Of a stretch of DNA of 53,258 bases, positions 1 through 8,337 are shown one piece after another. The first letter of the stretch is position 1. Each line of letters starts with the position of its first letter. Location of the stretch: contig URQQ01000033.1 of the NCBI GenBank assembly GCA_900549995.1, positions 1 through 53,258 of the forward strand, read 5' to 3'. The position numbers and the translations under genes were made by a program. The notes under the pieces were generated by a model. That model was not told the DNA's origin. It did not search any database and saw only the letters and a program-made list of their open reading frames with translations. The DNA is from an uncultured Lachnospiraceae bacterium. Lineage in GTDB: Bacteria; Bacillota; Clostridia; Lachnospirales; Lachnospiraceae.

Positions 1-875
1 AGGATTTTGCCGCGCTCCATGTCAACAGAAACTCCATCCCCGAATAAACCGTCCGTGTTAGATACGCGCCCAACAGCAGAAAGTATATACTGAGAAGTAA
101 TTTCCACCGGCTTTTCTTTCTCAAGGAATGTACATTTCAGTACCTCCCCGTCTTTCTCAACCTTCTGCACTGAAGCTCCTGTATGAATGTCAATTCCGCG
201 CTTTTTCAGGATCATCTTCAGATTCTGTGAAATCTCTTTGTCAAGATTCGGAAGAATCTTCGGCAATGCCTCCACAATCGTAACCTTACAGCCAAGAGAT
301 GAAAATACAGTGGCAAATTCCACACTGATGACACCCCCGCCGATCACAAGAAGGCTTTCCGGCACTTCTTCAAGCTGAAACAGCTCATCACTCGTCAGAA
401 CACCTGGCAGATCCATCCCCTGAATCGGAAGGATCAATGGCTTAGATCCGGATGCCAGTATCACATTGTCCGCTTCAATACAGACATTTCCCTCTTCCAT
501 CTGTACTTCTACTTTTTTATCAGCAGTCAAAGTGCCGGTTCCATTTAAAAGTGTAATTCCGTTCGCTTTGAAAAGCTGTTCAATTCCCTGCCTGAGTGAC
601 ATGGAAGTTTCATCTTTATATGCAAGAATTTTTTCATAATCATATTTTACATCACCGGCAAAAATCCCGAATTTTTCACCTTCCTGAATCTCACGGTATA
701 AAGATGATGCATGAATCATTGCTTTTGTCGGAATACATCCTCTGTTCAGACATGTCCCTCCAAGCTCGCAGCTTTCTACTACTGCTGTGTCAAGTCCAAG
801 GTGAGCTGCTTTAATTGCTGCCACATATCCGCCTGGTCCGGCACCTATGATAATCAGGTCAAATTTCTCTTTCAT
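1..875 (-). CDS. lpdA: dihydrolipoyl dehydrogenase (L protein), 3' part missing at window edge
   Basis: Flavoprotein that reoxidises the dihydrolipoyl arm of GcvH with NAD+, the last step of the glycine cleavage cycle in the cytoplasm. The first 291 residues are visible. The FAD-binding GAGPGG is at residues 11-16, the redox-active disulfide is Cys42/Cys47 in GGTCLNRGCIPTK, and a second nucleotide-binding glycine motif (GGGVISVE) follows near residue 175. The ATG at 875 starts directly at the conserved N-terminus. An AGGAGG lies 13 bases upstream, slightly farther than usual. The gene is last of the visible glycine operon, 28 bases after the EIIC-like gene. It continues past base 1, so the C-terminal dimerisation domain cannot be checked. 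Because of its position it is more likely the gcv L protein than a pyruvate dehydrogenase subunit. Confidence 0.93.
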   Translation of the reverse strand, partial: MKEKFDLIIIGAGPGGYVAAIKAAHLGLDTAVVESCELGGTCLNRGCIPTKAMIHASSLYREIQEGEKFGIFAGDVKYDYEKILAYKDETSMSLRQGIEQLFKANGITLLNGTGTLTADKKVEVQMEEGNVCIEADNVILASGSKPLILPIQGMDLPGVLTSDELFQLEEVPESLLVIGGGVISVEFATVFSSLGCKVTIVEALPKILPNLDKEISQNLKMILKKRGIDIHTGASVQKVEKDGEVLKCTFLEKEKPVEITSQYILSAVGRVSNTDGLFGDGVSVDMERGKI

Positions 876-903
876 TGTATGTCTCTGTCCTCCTACTCTG
901 TCT

Positions 904-1977
904 CTACATTCCGCTATCCGGCACCGTTTTATTCCCTGTCTCTGCCCCTTCAAGGATTTCTTCCGCCGCCTCTTTTACCGGCTCCATTCCGAAACGCTTC
1001 TTAAATACCATTCCGCCGACTACTCCTGCAAGTATTCCGCCTGCCGCCCCGATGACAAGTGCGAGAACTACTTTTTTGGGATCATTAAAGGCAAACGGTG
1101 CTAAAAGTCCTGGAATCGGAGAGGCTGTCCCAGGTGCGTTATTCACAATTCCAAGCAACGCTGCCCCCACTCCGGCGATTCCTCCCCCGAAGAAATTCGA
1201 ACCATAGATTGGGATCGGATGTTTCGTCACGATGTGTGCCTGTGTCAGCGGTTCTACCATGACTGCAATTGTACTGCTGCGGTCACCAAGATGCAGCATC
1301 TTAAAGATCATTCCGTTCGTAAATGCTCCTCCGAAACATGCGATCGCCGCGATTCCCATCGGGAGTCCCGTAAGCCCCAGCATCGCAGTGAGTGCCATAG
1401 AACTGAGCGGCGATGTACAGATCATCTTGATAATTCCTCCGAGCAAAAATCCCATCACGACCGGTGATTGTGTCGTAGCCGCTGTAATTGTTCCCCCGAT
1501 ATGCTCCATCGCTGCATTGACAACCGGATTGGCACCATAAGCAATCAGCCGTGCAAAAGGTGCGATAACCAGCGCCCCTACAATGACATCAATTCCGCTT
1601 GGCAGATATTTCTCGATCAATGGTGCTGTAAATCCTACTACATAACCGGCGATAAATCCCGGCAATATTCCGTATCCTCCAAGTGCGACACCTGCAACTA
1701 CCGCATAGACCGGATTGACTCCCATCGAAAGCGGTACCATAATTGCAGCCGCAACACCTCCCATACTTCCGGAAACATTTCCCGTCTGTCCAAGGAATTC
1801 AATTCCGAACAAATCCCCTGAAATATAGCGGTGGACTGCCTCCACCAGAAATGTTGCAACAGCCGCATTTGCCATCCCCGACATGGCCTCTGTCCCTTTC
1901 GGCGCTTTCATGCTGAAAAGTGAAAATGCAGCCAGTGTTACTAACAGTAAACCTAAACCTGATATAACCGTCACCAT
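904..1977 (-). CDS. orphan PTS EIIC-like membrane protein inside the glycine cleavage operon
   Basis: A 357-residue, very hydrophobic protein with about nine or ten membrane segments and a charged C-terminal tail. It resembles the PTS_EIIC_2 type of transporter (from memory of the family), with glycine-rich membrane segments, the segment ending STIAVMVEPLTQAHIV, and a later TKHPIPIYGSNFFGGG loop. No EIIA or EIIB gene, nor any sugar enzyme, is nearby. It lies between gcvPB and lpd on the same strand, after a 218-base gap with a perfect hairpin. The ATG at 1977 is chosen because AGGAGG lies 7 bases upstream. The context suggests a carrier for glycine, serine or a related compound working without PTS phosphorylation. 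That is inference; an EIIC for an unknown sugar is the alternative. Confidence 0.8.
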   Translation of the reverse strand: MVTVISGLGLLLVTLAAFSLFSMKAPKGTEAMSGMANAAVATFLVEAVHRYISGDLFGIEFLGQTGNVSGSMGGVAAAIMVPLSMGVNPVYAVVAGVALGGYGILPGFIAGYVVGFTAPLIEKYLPSGIDVIVGALVIAPFARLIAYGANPVVNAAMEHIGGTITAATTQSPVVMGFLLGGIIKMICTSPLSSMALTAMLGLTGLPMGIAAIACFGGAFTNGMIFKMLHLGDRSSTIAVMVEPLTQAHIVTKHPIPIYGSNFFGGGIAGVGAALLGIVNNAPGTASPIPGLLAPFAFNDPKKVVLALVIGAAGGILAGVVGGMVFKKRFGMEPVKEAAEEILEGAETGNKTVPDSGM

Positions 1978-2150
1978 ACCTAATCCTCCTAAATCCGTTC
2001 ACTCTCTGATTGCCGCGTCCCCAATTCTGTCTGATCTGAATGACTGTTGCACATTATTCCTGCCTTTCATTTACCGAAATAATGTGTCAGGTTTAGTCTG
2101 CTATTTAGTTTTCTTTCTAGCAATCATAATTTCCCGTCTCCTGCTGTATT

Positions 2151-2190
2151 CAGGCATAATGGCTGCGCATTCCCATTATGCCTGTTTTTT
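2151..2190 (+). other. 12-bp perfect hairpin in the gcvPB/EIIC gap
   Basis: Arms 2151-2162 and 2173-2184 are perfectly complementary around a 10-base loop, with six T on the plus strand at 2185-2190. Read on the plus strand it looks like an intrinsic terminator, but no plus-strand gene lies upstream. Read in the direction of the gcv operon the A-run comes first, so it is more likely an RNA-processing or stabilising hairpin between gcvPB and the EIIC gene, or a block to antisense transcription. The rest of the 218-base gap (1978-2195) shows no convincing gene or promoter. Confidence 0.55.
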
Positions 2191-2195
2191 ATGCC

Positions 2196-3620
2196 TTAAA
2201 ATGTATACCTTAATTTTGGATTTCTTGCCGCCTGCACCTCATCCAGTCTCCGTACCGGAGTAATATGCGGTGCCGCATGCAGTGTATCTGCATTTTCCTC
2301 TGCAATCTCATGCAGTTTTCTAAATACCTGAATGGCTTCATCCAGCGTATCCTTGCCTTCTGTCTCTGTCGGTTCTACCATCAGTGCTTCCTCTACAATC
2401 AGAGGGAAGTACATGGTCGGCGGATGAATTCCGTTATCCAGAAGCCCTTTTGCAATATCCATTGCTGATACCCCGGTCAGTTTTTTCAGTTTCGCAAGAC
2501 TCATTACAAATTCATGCATACATGTTTCGTCATAAGCCATGTCATAGACATCCTTCAGGCTTGCCATCATGTAATTCGCGTTCAGGACTGCGTTCTGGCT
2601 TGCTTCCGGAATTCCGGCCTTTCCTAACATCATGATATACGTCAACGCTCTCACATCTACAAGGAAATTGCCGTAGAAACTCTTCGTCTCACCAATGCTG
2701 TGCTCTGGTTTTACAAATTTCAATTCCTCTTCGCCTTCTACCAGAACATTCGGAAGGAACTCGCTCAGAAGCGCTTTGCATCCTACCGGTCCGCTTCCCG
2801 GGCCGCCTCCGCCGTGAGGGGTCGAGAAGGTCTTATGAAGATTCAGATGGATGACATCGAATCCCATATCTCCCGGTCTTACCGTTCCCATAACTGCGTT
2901 TAAGTTTGCCCCGTCATAATAGCAGAGACCACCGCATTCATGGATGATATTCGTGATTTCCAGAATGTTTTTATCAAACAGTCCGACCGTGTTTGGATTG
3001 GTAAGCATCAGCCCCGCTGTGTCTTCCCCAACGACTTCTCTCAGTTTATCAAGATCCACACATCCATCTTCTCTTGATGGAATACTCACTACTTTATATC
3101 CGGCCATTGTCGCACTTGCCGGATTGGTTCCGTGAGCTGAATCTGGCACAATGATTTTGGTTCTCTTTGTATCACCTCTGCTTACATGGTAAGCTTTGAT
3201 CAGGAGAAGACCTGTAAATTCACCGTGTGCCCCTGCCGCAGGCTGAAATGTCATATGATCCATGCCTGTGATCTCACAGAGATATTTCTCCGCTGTCTGA
3301 AGTACTTCCATACATCCCTGAACCGTATGTTCCGGCTGAAGCGGATGGATCTGTGTGAATTTAGGCAATGCTGCCATATCCTCATTCACCTTCGGATTAT
3401 ATTTCATGGTACAGGAGCCAAGCGGATAAAATCCATCATTCACACCGCGCGCTTTTTTCTCAAGTTCTGTGTAATGTCTGCTGACATCATTTTCAGATAA
3501 TTCCGGAAGATGAAGCTCTTTTTGTCTAGCATCTTTCTCATCCAAAGTGACAACCGGCACATCACATGTTGGAAGTGCACTGATCTGTCTTCCCTCGTGG
3601 CCTTTTTCAAATATCAACAT
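2196..3620 (-). CDS. gcvPB: glycine dehydrogenase (decarboxylating) subunit 2, P protein beta half
   Basis: PLP-dependent half of the split P protein, which decarboxylates glycine and passes the aminomethyl group to lipoyl-GcvH. It has 474 residues, normal for the split bacterial form. The cofactor lysine is Lys263 in the conserved HLNLHKTFSTPHGGGGPGSG segment (residues 258-277). FYPLGSCTMKYNP near residue 64 is another family hallmark. It starts only 4 bases after the gcvPA stop, so translation is probably coupled. The two halves form an alpha2-beta2 enzyme. The gene lies in a glycine-riboswitch-controlled operon. No oddities were seen. Confidence 0.97.
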   Translation of the reverse strand: MLIFEKGHEGRQISALPTCDVPVVTLDEKDARQKELHLPELSENDVSRHYTELEKKARGVNDGFYPLGSCTMKYNPKVNEDMAALPKFTQIHPLQPEHTVQGCMEVLQTAEKYLCEITGMDHMTFQPAAGAHGEFTGLLLIKAYHVSRGDTKRTKIIVPDSAHGTNPASATMAGYKVVSIPSREDGCVDLDKLREVVGEDTAGLMLTNPNTVGLFDKNILEITNIIHECGGLCYYDGANLNAVMGTVRPGDMGFDVIHLNLHKTFSTPHGGGGPGSGPVGCKALLSEFLPNVLVEGEEELKFVKPEHSIGETKSFYGNFLVDVRALTYIMMLGKAGIPEASQNAVLNANYMMASLKDVYDMAYDETCMHEFVMSLAKLKKLTGVSAMDIAKGLLDNGIHPPTMYFPLIVEEALMVEPTETEGKDTLDEAIQVFRKLHEIAEENADTLHAAPHITPVRRLDEVQAARNPKLRYTF

Positions 3621-3624
3621 CCCC

Positions 3625-4944
3625 TTACACCTCCTTTAAGATCTCGATCACCTGATCGATCTCTTCTTTTGTATTCATTTCCGTACAGCACCAGAGAATC
3701 TGGCCTTCCCTGTCCCCGTCAAGCGGAAGTCCTCCAAGTATTCCATGTTTCTCCAGTTCTTCCATCACTTTGCATACAGGTGCTTTCGATGTTGTGGCAA
3801 ATTCATGGAAAAATGTACCTTTATCTGCGCGCACATAACCGATTTTTTCAAGTTCTTCTGCCATATAATGAGCCTTTGACATACTCTGTACGGCAGCCTC
3901 GCTGATGCCTTTTTTCCCCATCGCTCCCATGTATACACTGACCGCAAGTGCACACAACGCTTCATTAGAACAGATATTGCTGGATGCTTTTTCTCTCCTG
4001 ATATGCTGTTCTCTTGCCTGTAAGGTAAGGACATACCCTGTCTTACCATCTACATCTGTCGTTTCCCCGACGATTCTTCCAGGCAGTTTTCTTGTCATGT
4101 CTGATACGCAGGACATAAATCCAATATACGGGCCTCCAAAGGCTGTCGGAAGTCCAAGTGGCTGTCCTTCGCCTACTGCTACGTCTGCACCATACTCTCT
4201 TGGCGTTTTCACGATGGCAAGGGAAATTGGATTCACACCCATGATGTATTTTGCCCCTGCTTCATGCGCAATCTGTCCGATTTCTTCGGCTTCTTCCAGA
4301 TTACCGTAGAAGTTCGGATGCTGGATATATACACATGCAACAGATGCGTCCACATGTTCCTTCAGATAATCAATGTCTGTCACTCCGTCTTTTTCCGGAA
4401 TGATCTCCACTTCCATGCCGTTTCCAAAGCAGTATGTCTTGATTGTCTCAATCACATAAGACGGAGAGGTTGCTGAGACAAGTGCTTTGCCTCGTTTTCT
4501 GTCCTTACACATCGCGACACCTTCTGCCGCCGCTTCTGCTCCGTCATATACACAGGCATTCGATACATCCATTCCTGTCAGTTCACAGATCATCGTCTGA
4601 TACTCAAAGATTGCCTGCAGAACCCCCTGGCTGGTTTCCGCCTGATATGGTGTATATGCTGTCAGAAAACTTTCTTTTGTAATCACACTGTTTACAATGG
4701 ATGGAATGTAGTGCCTGTATGATCCTGCACCGCGGAAAATTGTAGGGAATACTACATTTTTCTCTGCGATAGCTGTCATTTTCCTGCGTACTTCCAGTTC
4801 TGACATTCCTTCCGGCAGATCAAGCCCGCCTTTTACCTTGACATCCTCCGGGATATGGCTGAATAAATCATCGATTGTATTGCAGCCAATGACAGAAAGC
4901 ATTTCCTGTCTTTCTTTTTCCGTTGTCGGGACAAATGTTCCCAT
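3625..4944 (-). CDS. gcvPA: glycine dehydrogenase (decarboxylating) subunit 1, P protein alpha half
   Basis: N-terminal half of the split glycine decarboxylase; it has the transferase fold without the cofactor lysine and completes the active site of GcvPB. It has 439 residues, typical for the family. Recognisable stretches are FRGAGSYRHYIPSIV, TPYQAETSQGVLQAIFEYQT and, late in the protein, EKASSNICSNEALCALA. The ATG at 4944 is preceded by an AGGAGG-like site. The gene follows gcvH by 25 bases and precedes gcvPB by 4. Gene order T-H-PA-PB is the classic order of Gram-positive glycine cleavage operons. Confidence 0.97.
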   Translation of the reverse strand: MGTFVPTTEKERQEMLSVIGCNTIDDLFSHIPEDVKVKGGLDLPEGMSELEVRRKMTAIAEKNVVFPTIFRGAGSYRHYIPSIVNSVITKESFLTAYTPYQAETSQGVLQAIFEYQTMICELTGMDVSNACVYDGAEAAAEGVAMCKDRKRGKALVSATSPSYVIETIKTYCFGNGMEVEIIPEKDGVTDIDYLKEHVDASVACVYIQHPNFYGNLEEAEEIGQIAHEAGAKYIMGVNPISLAIVKTPREYGADVAVGEGQPLGLPTAFGGPYIGFMSCVSDMTRKLPGRIVGETTDVDGKTGYVLTLQAREQHIRREKASSNICSNEALCALAVSVYMGAMGKKGISEAAVQSMSKAHYMAEELEKIGYVRADKGTFFHEFATTSKAPVCKVMEELEKHGILGGLPLDGDREGQILWCCTEMNTKEEIDQVIEILKEV

Positions 4945-4969
4945 GAGTCCACCTCCTTTTTTATCAGCT

Positions 4970-5353
4970 TTATTCCTGCTCGCTTTTTACAAATTCTTCA
5001 TACTCTTGTGGGCTTAAAAATTCTTCTCTGTCTGTGACATTTGTGATCTTCGCAAGCCATGCGTCATATGGATGTTCATTGATCATCTCAGGTGCATCCA
5101 ATAATTCTTCATTGATTTCGCTTACTTCGCCTGTCACCGGGCAGAATACATCTGAAACTGCTTTTACAGATTCTACGTCAGCAAATGATTCCCCCGCGGT
5201 TGTCTCGTCTCCTTCTTCCGGAAGGTTGATGAATACAAGATCTCCTAGAGCCTCCTGTGCATAATCAGTAAGACCCACGATCACTGTGTTCTCATCCACT
5301 TCTTTTACCCATTCGTGTGATTTTGTGTACTTCAGATTTTCTAAAACTGCCAT
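4970..5353 (-). CDS. gcvH: glycine cleavage system H protein, lipoyl carrier
   Basis: Small 127-residue carrier whose lipoyl-lysine moves the aminomethyl group between P, T and L proteins. The lipoylation site is Lys64 in FADVESVKAVSDV. The N-terminal YTKSHEWVKEVDENTVIVG and the C-terminal PYDAWLAKI are family hallmarks. Length and motif are complete, so the carrier should be functional if lipoylated. No lipoate ligase or lipoate synthase gene is visible in this window, so the attachment enzyme must be encoded elsewhere. It lies 31 bases after gcvT and 25 before gcvPA. Confidence 0.97.
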   Translation of the reverse strand: MAVLENLKYTKSHEWVKEVDENTVIVGLTDYAQEALGDLVFINLPEEGDETTAGESFADVESVKAVSDVFCPVTGEVSEINEELLDAPEMINEHPYDAWLAKITNVTDREEFLSPQEYEEFVKSEQE

Positions 5354-5384
5354 TTTTCTATTCCTCCATTATATTTTTTATTAT

Positions 5385-6470
5385 TTATGCTCTTTTATAG
5401 AAAGGAAGTGCAACGATTTCAGCTTCGATTTTTCTTCCTCTTACAGATACATTTACTTTCGTGCCAATCTCAGTATGATCTACGTTAAGAAGTGCCATTG
5501 CAATCGGATATCCAAGGAACGGGCAATGTGTTCCTGATGTCGTCATACCGATCAGCTGATCATCTGCATAAACTTCTGCGTGCTCTCTGACAATTCCTCG
5601 TCCTGTCACTTTCAATCCCACACGTTTTCTTGTGATTTCACCTTTTTCTTCTAATGCTTTCTTTCCGATGAAATCATCTTTTTTCATTTTCACTGCGAAT
5701 TTCAAACCAGTCTCAAGAGGAGTGACTTCATCGTCCATCTCATGTCCGTAAAGCGGCATTGCTGCTTCCAGTCTCAGTGTATCTCTCGCGCCGAGTCCGC
5801 ATGGAATCAGGCCCTCTTCTTTACCGGCTTCCAGAAGTGTATCCCACATCTTCTCTGCCTCTTCACTTGCCAGATAGATCTCAACACCGTCTTCCCCTGT
5901 ATATCCGGTCTTAGATACGATACATTTCATTCCTGCTACTTCTGCGTTGAATACCGCATGATAATATTTTTCCGGAATATTTTCTTCTGTCGTGAGTTTT
6001 CTGAGAATTTCCATTGCTTTTGGTCCCTGAAGAGCGAGCTGTGCAACGCTGTCTGAAATATCTTCGAATTTCACTTCGCCAAACTGGTGATCCAGCATCC
6101 ACTGATAATCTTTATCTTTATTTGCCGCGTTTACGACGATAAAGTAGCAGTCCTCTTTATATTTGTAAACAATCAGATCATCTACAGTACCGCCGTTTTC
6201 ATTGCACATGATGCTGTACCTTGCCTGACCGTCCACCATGTTTGTGAAATCATTTGTCAGTATCATCTGAAGATTTGCAAGCGCATCTTTTCCGGTACAC
6301 ATTACTTCTCCCATGTGTGATACATCGAACAGTCCGGCTTTTGTCCTGACTGCCATATGCTCATCAATAACTCCTGAATACTGTACCGGCAGCAGATATC
6401 CCCCGAACGGTACAATCTTTCCGCCTGCCTTCACATGTGCTTCATAAAGCGGTGTTTTTAATTCTGCCAT
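5385..6470 (-). CDS. gcvT: aminomethyltransferase, glycine cleavage T protein
   Basis: Transfers the methylene group from aminomethyl-lipoyl GcvH to tetrahydrofolate, giving 5,10-methylene-THF and ammonia. It has 361 residues, normal for GcvT. The start TPLYEAHVKAGGKIVPFGGY is typical, and the catalytic aspartate lies in GGTVDDLIVY (residues 93-102). The C-terminal part holds the conserved FIGKKALEE stretch. An AGGAGG-like site precedes the ATG at 6470. It follows glyA by 75 bases, and no terminator or promoter was seen in that gap, so it is probably co-transcribed. Its product feeds the one-carbon unit directly to GlyA. Confidence 0.97.
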   Translation of the reverse strand: MAELKTPLYEAHVKAGGKIVPFGGYLLPVQYSGVIDEHMAVRTKAGLFDVSHMGEVMCTGKDALANLQMILTNDFTNMVDGQARYSIMCNENGGTVDDLIVYKYKEDCYFIVVNAANKDKDYQWMLDHQFGEVKFEDISDSVAQLALQGPKAMEILRKLTTEENIPEKYYHAVFNAEVAGMKCIVSKTGYTGEDGVEIYLASEEAEKMWDTLLEAGKEEGLIPCGLGARDTLRLEAAMPLYGHEMDDEVTPLETGLKFAVKMKKDDFIGKKALEEKGEITRKRVGLKVTGRGIVREHAEVYADDQLIGMTTSGTHCPFLGYPIAMALLNVDHTEIGTKVNVSVRGRKIEAEIVALPFYKRA

Positions 6471-6545
6471 TTCTTCTCCTCCTTAATGACATACCATTTA
6501 TTGTTCTATTATATAAGTAGAAACTGATTCATCCTATCTGCCAGT

Positions 6546-7787
6546 TTATTCGTAAATCGGATATTTACTGCAGATATCTGTAACCCTCTGTCTGATCTCA
6601 TCGGCTTTATTTTCGAAATCGACTGTAGCCATTTTGATCAGATGGCCGATCTCTTTCATATCGTCTTCTTTCAACCCTCTTGTTGTCACAGCTGGTGTTC
6701 CGATACGCACACCGCTTGTCACGAATGGGCTTTGAGGATCATTTGGTACTGTATTTTTATTCACTGTAATATAGACTTCATCGAGACGGTTCTGTAATTC
6801 TTTTCCTGTCACCCCAAAGTTCTGTAAATCAACTAACATCAGATGGTTATCTGTTCCGCCGCTTACAAGATTGAACCCTTCATCCGTCAATGCCTGTGCA
6901 AGTGCTTTCGCGTTTTTAATCACCTGCTCCTGATATGTTTTGAATTCTGGTTTCATTGCCTCCCCAAAGCAGACTGCTTTTGCCGCAATGATATGTTCCA
7001 GAGGTCCGCCCTGTGTTCCCGGGAAAATCGCTTTGTTAATTGCTTTTGCATACTCTTCTTTGCAGAGAATCATTCCGCCTCTCGGTCCGCGGAGTGTTTT
7101 ATGGGTTGTAGTAGAAACAATGTCCGCGTATGGTACCGGGCTCTGGTGAAGGCCGGCTGCCACAAGCCCTGCAATGTGTGCCATATCCACGAAGAGAATT
7201 GCTCCGACTTCCTTTGCGATCTCTGCAAATACATCAAACTTGATTTCTCTTGGGTAAGCAGAAGCTCCTGCTACAATCATTTTTGGCTGGTGTTCCTTCG
7301 CAAGCGCTCTTACCTGATCGTAATCAATATAGCCTTCATCTGTCACACCATATGGAATGAAGTGGTACAAAAGTCCTGACATATTCACCGGTGAACCGTG
7401 TGTCAGGTGGCCGCCGTTGTCAAGATTCATCCCAAGTACGGTATCACCAGGTTTTAACACTGCCTGATATACTGCCACATTGGCATTCGCTCCTGAGTGA
7501 GGCTGAACACATGCATGATCTGCACCGAATAATTTCTTTGCACGGTCAATTGCAATATTTTCAAGAACATCCACTTCCTCACAGCCTCCATAATACCGTT
7601 TACCCGGGTATCCTTCAGCGTATTTATTCGTCGGCACTGTTCCCATCGCCATCATGACTGCCGGCGATACGATGTTCTCTGATGCAATCAACTCAAGATT
7701 CCTTTTCTGACGTGCACTTTCTGCATAAAGTGCTTTCCCTACTTCTTCATCCTGACTTGCAATGAAATCCATAACTTCCTGTACCAT
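6546..7787 (-). CDS. glyA: serine hydroxymethyltransferase
   Basis: PLP enzyme that interconverts serine plus THF with glycine plus 5,10-methylene-THF. It has 413 residues, the usual bacterial size. The cofactor lysine is Lys230 in VSTTTHKTLRGPRGG, and YAEGYPGKRYYGGCE (residues 56-70) is the tetrahydrofolate/serine region. AAGGAGG lies just upstream of the ATG at 7787. It is the first gene of the riboswitch-controlled operon, so a second glycine can be condensed with the one-carbon unit made by the gcv proteins. Having glyA first under glycine control suggests a catabolic role rather than the housekeeping one, although a second glyA outside the window cannot be excluded. Confidence 0.97.
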   Translation of the reverse strand: MVQEVMDFIASQDEEVGKALYAESARQKRNLELIASENIVSPAVMMAMGTVPTNKYAEGYPGKRYYGGCEEVDVLENIAIDRAKKLFGADHACVQPHSGANANVAVYQAVLKPGDTVLGMNLDNGGHLTHGSPVNMSGLLYHFIPYGVTDEGYIDYDQVRALAKEHQPKMIVAGASAYPREIKFDVFAEIAKEVGAILFVDMAHIAGLVAAGLHQSPVPYADIVSTTTHKTLRGPRGGMILCKEEYAKAINKAIFPGTQGGPLEHIIAAKAVCFGEAMKPEFKTYQEQVIKNAKALAQALTDEGFNLVSGGTDNHLMLVDLQNFGVTGKELQNRLDEVYITVNKNTVPNDPQSPFVTSGVRIGTPAVTTRGLKEDDMKEIGHLIKMATVDFENKADEIRQRVTDICSKYPIYE

Positions 7788-7869
7788 AATTTTCTTCCTC
7801 CTTAAAATCTGCTTTATTTTGACTACACCTTAACATTTTACCACGTTAACACGCTGCCTGTCTCCTCTA

Positions 7870-8088
7870 AATATCCGAATGCTGCTTCCTATGCACCATG
7901 CCGCTTTGATTTTGCTGCTAGCAAGCTAGCTTGCGCCGCTTAATCTTCTGGCGCCATGCCACTTCGATTCCGCTTCGCTTCATCTCAGTGCGGCTGACCG
8001 CCGTATGCAGATTATATGGACAAACCCTCTGCAAGCTAGCTTGCGCCGGTTTTGTCCATATAATCTGCGCATGGCTTGACAGGTAAGC
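7870..8088. repeat. palindrome-rich intergenic element between riboswitch terminator and glyA
   Basis: This stretch holds two exact 18-base copies (7921-7938 and 8031-8048), each containing the 14-base palindrome GCAAGCTAGCTTGC followed by GCCG. The second copy sits in the 26-base loop between 18-bp perfect inverted arms at 8007-8024 and 8051-8068. The DNA could form a large cruciform, and RNA a long hairpin. No reading frame is convincing. The compact, self-complementary layout resembles a small non-coding mobile repeat such as a MITE or REP-type element. That identity is inference, as other genomic copies cannot be seen here. Confidence 0.6.
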
Positions 8089-8183
8089 AAAAAGGACACA
8101 GACAAAATAAAATATCCGCTGATATCTAGGGTCTTTTCACTGCTCCCCTATTGATCCCAGAATATTTTAATTCGTCTCTGTCC
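8089..8183 (-). terminator. riboswitch expression platform terminator before glyA
   Basis: On the minus strand bases 8183-8161 pair with 8116-8094 (23 positions, two mismatches and two G-U pairs), followed by five U at 8093-8089. The first ten bases of the left arm, GGACAGAGAC, include the 3' strand of the P1 helix of the second glycine aptamer. When glycine closes P1 (CUCUG with CAGAG) this arm is unavailable and transcription continues; otherwise the terminator forms. A smaller hairpin (UAGGG/CCCUA) lies within the 40-odd-base interior. Confidence 0.8.
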
Positions 8184-8322
8184 TTTTACCTGAAAGATTC
8201 ACTTCTTCGGTACGCGGTATACGCCGTTCTCCAGAGGCTCGTCAAAATCCAATCCTTTTGCCTGAGAGTTTGAGCTTTCGCTTTTCACCTTCGGCGGCAC
8301 ATTGATCTGTGCTCTCTCTCGA
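8170..8322 (-). promoter_or_regulatory. tandem glycine riboswitch controlling glyA-gcv
   Basis: Two glycine aptamers follow each other on the minus strand. Aptamer 1 (about 8320-8245) starts GAGAGAGCAC and has GCCGCCGAAGGUGAAAAGC and ACUCUCAGGCAAAAGGA. Aptamer 2 (about 8237-8174) starts CCUCUGGAGA and has ACCGAAGAAGUGAAUC and UUUCAGGUAAAAGGACAGAG. These match the known glycine aptamer core and its cooperative tandem arrangement. The following terminator shares the P1 strand of aptamer 2, so glycine should switch the operon on. Confidence 0.95.
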
Positions 8323-8337
8323 ATTCATCATCCGATC

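Noticed and set aside
6843..7379. 178-codon plus-strand frame opposite glyA
   Set aside because: Antisense to glyA; Cys/Phe-rich translation typical of a shadow frame.
7921..8048. Repeated 18-base units considered as a CRISPR array
   Set aside because: Only two copies, 110 bases apart, each palindromic and inside a larger inverted repeat; no regular spacers or cas genes.
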